Positions 15,975 through 18,814 of a DNA stretch of 18,814 nucleotides are shown one piece after another. The notes beneath the pieces are model-generated. The model saw nothing but the letters and a program-made list of their open reading frames with translations, ran no database searches and was not told the origin of the DNA. The stretch is from assembly GCA_023231105.1 (NCBI GenBank), contig JALNWB010000072.1, positions 1-18,814 on the forward strand, given 5' to 3'. Origin of the DNA: Ignavibacteriaceae bacterium (GTDB lineage: Bacteria; Bacteroidota; Ignavibacteria; Ignavibacteriales; Ignavibacteriaceae). The number at the start of each line of letters is the position of its first letter. The stretch's first letter is position 1. Position numbers and translations under genes: made by a program.

Positions 15975-17225
15975 ATGAAAAGAAATTATTATATCGTAGC
16001 GCTCATCTTCCTTACCTTTTTTGTTATTTCTTTTATAACGAATATTCTTGGTGCGCTCAATCCGGATGTTATTAAAAGTTTTAATTTAAGTTTAACATTA
16101 TCTGCATTATTACCGTTCGCATTTTTTATTGCGTATGGGGTAATGTCAATTCCCGCCGGAATGCTTGTAGAAAAGTATAAAGAAAAATGGACGATGGGTT
16201 TATCCTTTATTATAGCATTCGCCGGAGCTTTGCTTTTCTCACTCTTCCCGCATTACTTAATATTTATCATTTCATTATTCCTCATGGGAACCGGAATGGC
16301 GATGCTGCAAGTCGCTATCAATCCGCTATTAAGAGTCTCCGGTGGAGAAGAACATTTCGCTTTTAATTCGGTTATGGCTCAATTGATATTTGGCGGGGCA
16401 TCTTTTATTGCGCCGATGTTTTTAATTTACTTAATTCAAAATCTTGACAGCAACACCGGTGCAAACACCGTAAAATCAATTTTCTCCGGTTTAGTTCCCG
16501 CTAATCTTTCATGGACATCTCTCTATTGGATTTTCGCTTTGATCTCTCTGCTCATGGTTATCGTTGTTTCATTTTCAAAATTTCCTTCCGTTGAAAGGAA
16601 AGAAGATGAAAAAGCGGGAACGTGGGAGACTCATCAAAATTTATTCAAACAGAAAACAGTTATCCTCTACTTCATCGGAATATTTGCTTACGTGGGAACC
16701 GAACAAGGTGTTTCGTATTGGATGTCGAAGTTTCTTTATACTTATCACAATTACGATCCGCAAACAGTTGGAGCGTCTACAGTTGGATGGTTTTGGGGAA
16801 TGATGTCGATTGGTTGTTTAATAGGTTTGGGTTTGCTCAAACTTTTTGACAGCAGAAAAATTTTATTGGGCGCAGTTATTTCGGCGGCAATTTGTTTATC
16901 CGTTGCGCTGTTCAGCGGCGGTGAAACGGCGTTATACGCTTTCCCGATGGTAGGATTTTCATTATCGGTAATGTGGTCAATAGTCTTTTCATTGGCGCTC
17001 AATTCAGTTGAAAGTCATCACGGTTCTTTCGCGGGAATTCTTTGTACTGCAATTATCGGCGGAGCAATAATCCAAATAATTATCGGATGGCTTGGCGATA
17101 TGTTCGGTTTAAGAATCGGAATGTTCTTCATTTATCTAACGCTGGCTTATTTATTCAGCATCGGTATTTGGGCAAAACCAATTATCACCAACGAAACCAT
17201 AAGCATGAAGAAAAATAAAAAGTGA
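15975..17225 (+). CDS. Sugar:proton symporter, MFS/FHS (FucP-like) family
   Basis: 416 residues with about 12 hydrophobic segments starting at residue 5, an inner-membrane transporter. The first half contains FFIAYGVMSIPAGMLVEKYKEK (the loop 2-3 region of the major facilitator superfamily) and GTGMAMLQVAINPLLRVSGG, the conserved segment of the fucose/galactose/glucose:H+ symporter (FHS) branch to which FucP and the N-acetylglucosamine transporter NagP belong. The second half has VGWFWGMMSIGCLIGL and a terminal basic tail. It follows the glycoside hydrolase by 38 bp, so it probably imports the released monosaccharide. The start has only a weak GGA upstream. Substrate cannot be read from sequence; glucosamine or a related hexose fits the context. 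Confidence 0.92.
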   Translation: MKRNYYIVALIFLTFFVISFITNILGALNPDVIKSFNLSLTLSALLPFAFFIAYGVMSIPAGMLVEKYKEKWTMGLSFIIAFAGALLFSLFPHYLIFIISLFLMGTGMAMLQVAINPLLRVSGGEEHFAFNSVMAQLIFGGASFIAPMFLIYLIQNLDSNTGANTVKSIFSGLVPANLSWTSLYWIFALISLLMVIVVSFSKFPSVERKEDEKAGTWETHQNLFKQKTVILYFIGIFAYVGTEQGVSYWMSKFLYTYHNYDPQTVGASTVGWFWGMMSIGCLIGLGLLKLFDSRKILLGAVISAAICLSVALFSGGETALYAFPMVGFSLSVMWSIVFSLALNSVESHHGSFAGILCTAIIGGAIIQIIIGWLGDMFGLRIGMFFIYLTLAYLFSIGIWAKPIITNETISMKKNKK

Positions 17226-17293
17226 TACAGAAGAAGATGGCGAAGAAGTCAACACAAGTAAATATGATGGATTAATATAATAATATTATGAAA

Positions 17294-17398
17294 GAATGAT
17301 TCATTGAATGGATGAATGGGCGCATGATTCAATGGTTTCAATTTAAAATATTTATTTTTTATTGTTTTTCATTCAACCATTCAGACATTCAATCATTC
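17294..17398. repeat. Imperfect inverted repeat built from GAATG units between symporter and kinase genes
   Basis: The left arm (from 17294) reads GAATGATT...GAATGgatGAATG. The right arm (17369-17398), reverse-complemented, reads GAATGATTGAATGtctGAATGgttGAATG. The arms pair with a 4-base offset and are separated by a T-rich spacer. The unit is GAATG plus three bases. It may form a long hairpin in the transcript or be a dispersed element; no gene lies in the 244-base gap. Confidence 0.75.
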
Positions 17399-17469
17399 TC
17401 CAAGCATGTGTATTTTATTATCTATCTCCTTATAATCTGATTTATTAAAAAAAGTGAAAGAAAACTGTA

Positions 17470-18315
17470 ATGGCAATTTTAGGCATTGACCTCGGAGGAA
17501 CTAACGTTCGTGTTGGTCTAATTGAAAATAATTCTTTGGTAAAAGTTGAATTGTTGCCGATAAACAAAACCGGAGATGCCATTGATGTGGTTAATGATAT
17601 ATCAAATTTGATCGAGCGGTTCTCCGATAATAAAATCAAGGGAATTGGCATCGGAGTTCCAAGTGTGGTTGATGTTGAAAAAGGAATTGTTTACGATGTT
17701 CAAAATATTCCTTCATGGAAAGAGGTTCCTTTAAAAGAGTTGTTGGAAAAGAAATTTAAAGTGCCGGTTTATGTAAATAACGATGCCAACTGTTTTGCGG
17801 TGGGAGAGAAATATTTTGGGAAGGGGAAAGCTTATCAAAATATTATCGGCTTAATTATTGGTACCGGAATGGGCGCCGGTATTATAATACACGATAGACT
17901 TTACGCCGGGAAGAATTGCGGAGCCGGTGAGTTTGGGACAATCCCGTACAAAAATAAAACTTACGAATACTTTTGCAGCGGTCAATATTTCGTCTGTGAA
18001 TTTAAAACAACCGGAGAAGAATTATTTCAAAGAGCAAAACAAAATGATAATGAAGCGCTCCAAATCTTTACCAAGTTTGGTTCTAACCTTGGTGAAGCTA
18101 TAAAACTTATCATGTATGCGATTGATCCTGAAATCATTATCCTTGGTGGTTCGGTAAGTAAATCATTTGATTTATTTAAGGATGCAATGTATAAATCAAT
18201 TGGTGATTTCGCTTATCCAAAATCAATCGATAATTTAATGATAAAAGTATCCGAGATTGAGAATGTGGCAATACTTGGCGCTGCAGCTCTTTATTATAAT
18301 GAGTTGGCGAAATGA
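17470..18315 (+). CDS. ROK-family sugar kinase, zinc-motif-less type
   Basis: 281 residues, cytoplasmic. The N-terminal phosphate-binding motif is DLGGTNVRVG (7-16). GIGVPSVVD (60-68), the catalytic base Asp105 in VNNDANCFA, the second phosphate loop GTGMGAGI (131-138) and the sugar-binding GAGEFG (151-156, Glu154) follow, with IILGGSVS near the C-terminus, so it is an actin-fold hexokinase. Two hallmark features are missing: the His expected three residues after Glu154 is Thr157, and the CxCGxxGCxE zinc site is replaced by YEYFCSGQYF. I recall similar zinc-less ROK proteins in Bacteroidota, so this is probably a subfamily trait, not decay. It would phosphorylate an imported sugar (glucose, glucosamine or similar) after the upstream hydrolase and symporter. 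The gap of 244 bp may mean its own promoter. Confidence 0.92.
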   Translation: MAILGIDLGGTNVRVGLIENNSLVKVELLPINKTGDAIDVVNDISNLIERFSDNKIKGIGIGVPSVVDVEKGIVYDVQNIPSWKEVPLKELLEKKFKVPVYVNNDANCFAVGEKYFGKGKAYQNIIGLIIGTGMGAGIIIHDRLYAGKNCGAGEFGTIPYKNKTYEYFCSGQYFVCEFKTTGEELFQRAKQNDNEALQIFTKFGSNLGEAIKLIMYAIDPEIIILGGSVSKSFDLFKDAMYKSIGDFAYPKSIDNLMIKVSEIENVAILGAAALYYNELAK

Positions 18316-18360
18316 ACTGGAGAGTTGTTAAGTCATCTTACGCAAAACTTTTATGTATTA

Positions 18361-18490
18361 GCCCCGCCATTTATGACGGGATAGAAACAAACGCAGAAAA
18401 TTCAGGCTTTAACAATTGTTTAAGCTATTAATGGGCTAAAGCCAATGTATTTTGTCTTTTTTGCCTCCCCCAGCATAAATGGCGGGGTTA
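18361..18490. repeat. Nested palindromic intergenic element
   Basis: Outer arms CCCCGCCATTTATG (18362-18375) and CATAAATGGCGGGG (18474-18487) are a perfect 14-bp inverted repeat. Inside, GGCTTTA (18405-18411) pairs with TAAAGCC (18437-18443), and both pairs are centred near 18424. AACAATTGTT (18411-18420) is a further palindrome. The GC-rich tips in AT-rich DNA suggest a dispersed REP- or MITE-like element. It lies between the kinase and the response-regulator gene and could also act as a bidirectional terminator. Nothing else is seen between 18316 and 18610. Confidence 0.75.
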
Positions 18491-18610
18491 CGTGATAATA
18501 AAGTATGCATAAGGTAAGTTATTAAATTAAGTTGGAAAACAAAGTTTGAATCATTAATTTAAATAAGCATTTAGGAATAAACTTTAATTCACTGGTAACA
18601 AATTTATAAA

Positions 18611-18814
18611 ATGAAAAAAATCTCAATATTAGTTATCGAAGATAATCGCCTTCTGCGTGAAGGAATCGCTGCAATGCTCAAAAAGTAACCAGATATGAGT
18701 GTTGTTGCTACGGTTGGGAATGGCGAAAACATATTGATGATGATGGACAAGCTCAAACCAAATGTAGTATTGCTTGATCTCGGTTTGCGAAGTCAAAACA
18801 GTTTGCAAGTTGTA
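18611..18814 (+). pseudogene. Response-regulator receiver domain interrupted by in-frame TAA (3' end beyond window)
   Basis: ATG 18611 begins MKKISILVIEDNRLLREGI, a receiver domain with the acidic pair Glu10-Asp11. Codon 26 (18686-18688) is TAA. The same frame then continues as a normal receiver domain, with PDMSVVATVGNGE and VVLLDLGLRSQN, where Asp56 is the phosphoacceptor; it stays open to the window edge. The length and LREGIAAMLKK-PDMSVV pattern fit NarL/FixJ-type regulators, where Gln (CAA) is common at the stop position, so one C-to-T change would explain it. An ATG at 18695, just after the stop, could allow re-initiation, but the product would lack the acidic pocket. It may be a recent pseudogene, a sequencing error, or (least likely) read-through. 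The output domain is outside the window. Confidence 0.8.

Noticed and set aside
1..18814. tRNA, rRNA or CRISPR arrays
   Set aside because: No cloverleaf-like segment, rRNA stretch or regularly spaced repeat array was found by reading both strands.

Overview
The window is AT-rich bacterial DNA, with every gene on the + strand. The gene families point to the Bacteroidota / Ignavibacteriota-Chlorobi side of the tree: an RHS/YD-repeat surface protein of the Bacteroidota type, a FISUMP-domain lipoprotein, an FHS-type (FucP-like) sugar symporter, a zinc-motif-less ROK kinase, and secreted proteins whose signal peptides end in '-A-Q'. No rRNA, tRNA or ribosomal protein gene is present, so the phylum call is an inference.

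Region 1 (1-12806) is a surface-protein and possibly polymorphic-toxin locus. It opens inside a large RHS-core protein that is cut by the window edge and carries an unrecognised tail of about 220 residues. A 1122-residue secreted protein with a predicted outer-membrane barrel follows 46 bp later. Next come an unrecognised secreted protein of about 550 residues, a multi-pass inner-membrane protein, a FISUMP lipoprotein, a cysteine-rich secreted protein, a WG-repeat-like lipoprotein and a 110-residue cytoplasmic protein that could be an immunity-type protein. Two of these genes share a duplicated 5' flank of about 110 bp and an 11-residue internal segment, although the rest of their proteins differ. 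This indicates local duplication or recombination.

Region 2 (12807-13338) is a 532-base gap. It holds two adjacent stem-loops whose loops both read GGAGGG on the + strand (CCCTCC on the - strand). One of them is a textbook intrinsic terminator on the - strand. Just upstream of the next gene are palindromes that look like operators and a strong ribosome-binding site.

Region 3 (13339-18315) is a sugar-use cluster. A secreted family-2 glycoside hydrolase has the Ser-Asp acid/base variant typical of exo-beta-D-glucosaminidases. It is followed by an FHS-family sugar symporter and, after a gap with an inverted repeat, a ROK sugar kinase. Together they fit release, import and phosphorylation of a monosaccharide, plausibly glucosamine.

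Region 4 (18316-18814) holds a nested-palindrome intergenic element. It is followed by the 5' end of a response-regulator gene interrupted by an in-frame TAA at codon 26; similarity continues in the same frame to the window edge.
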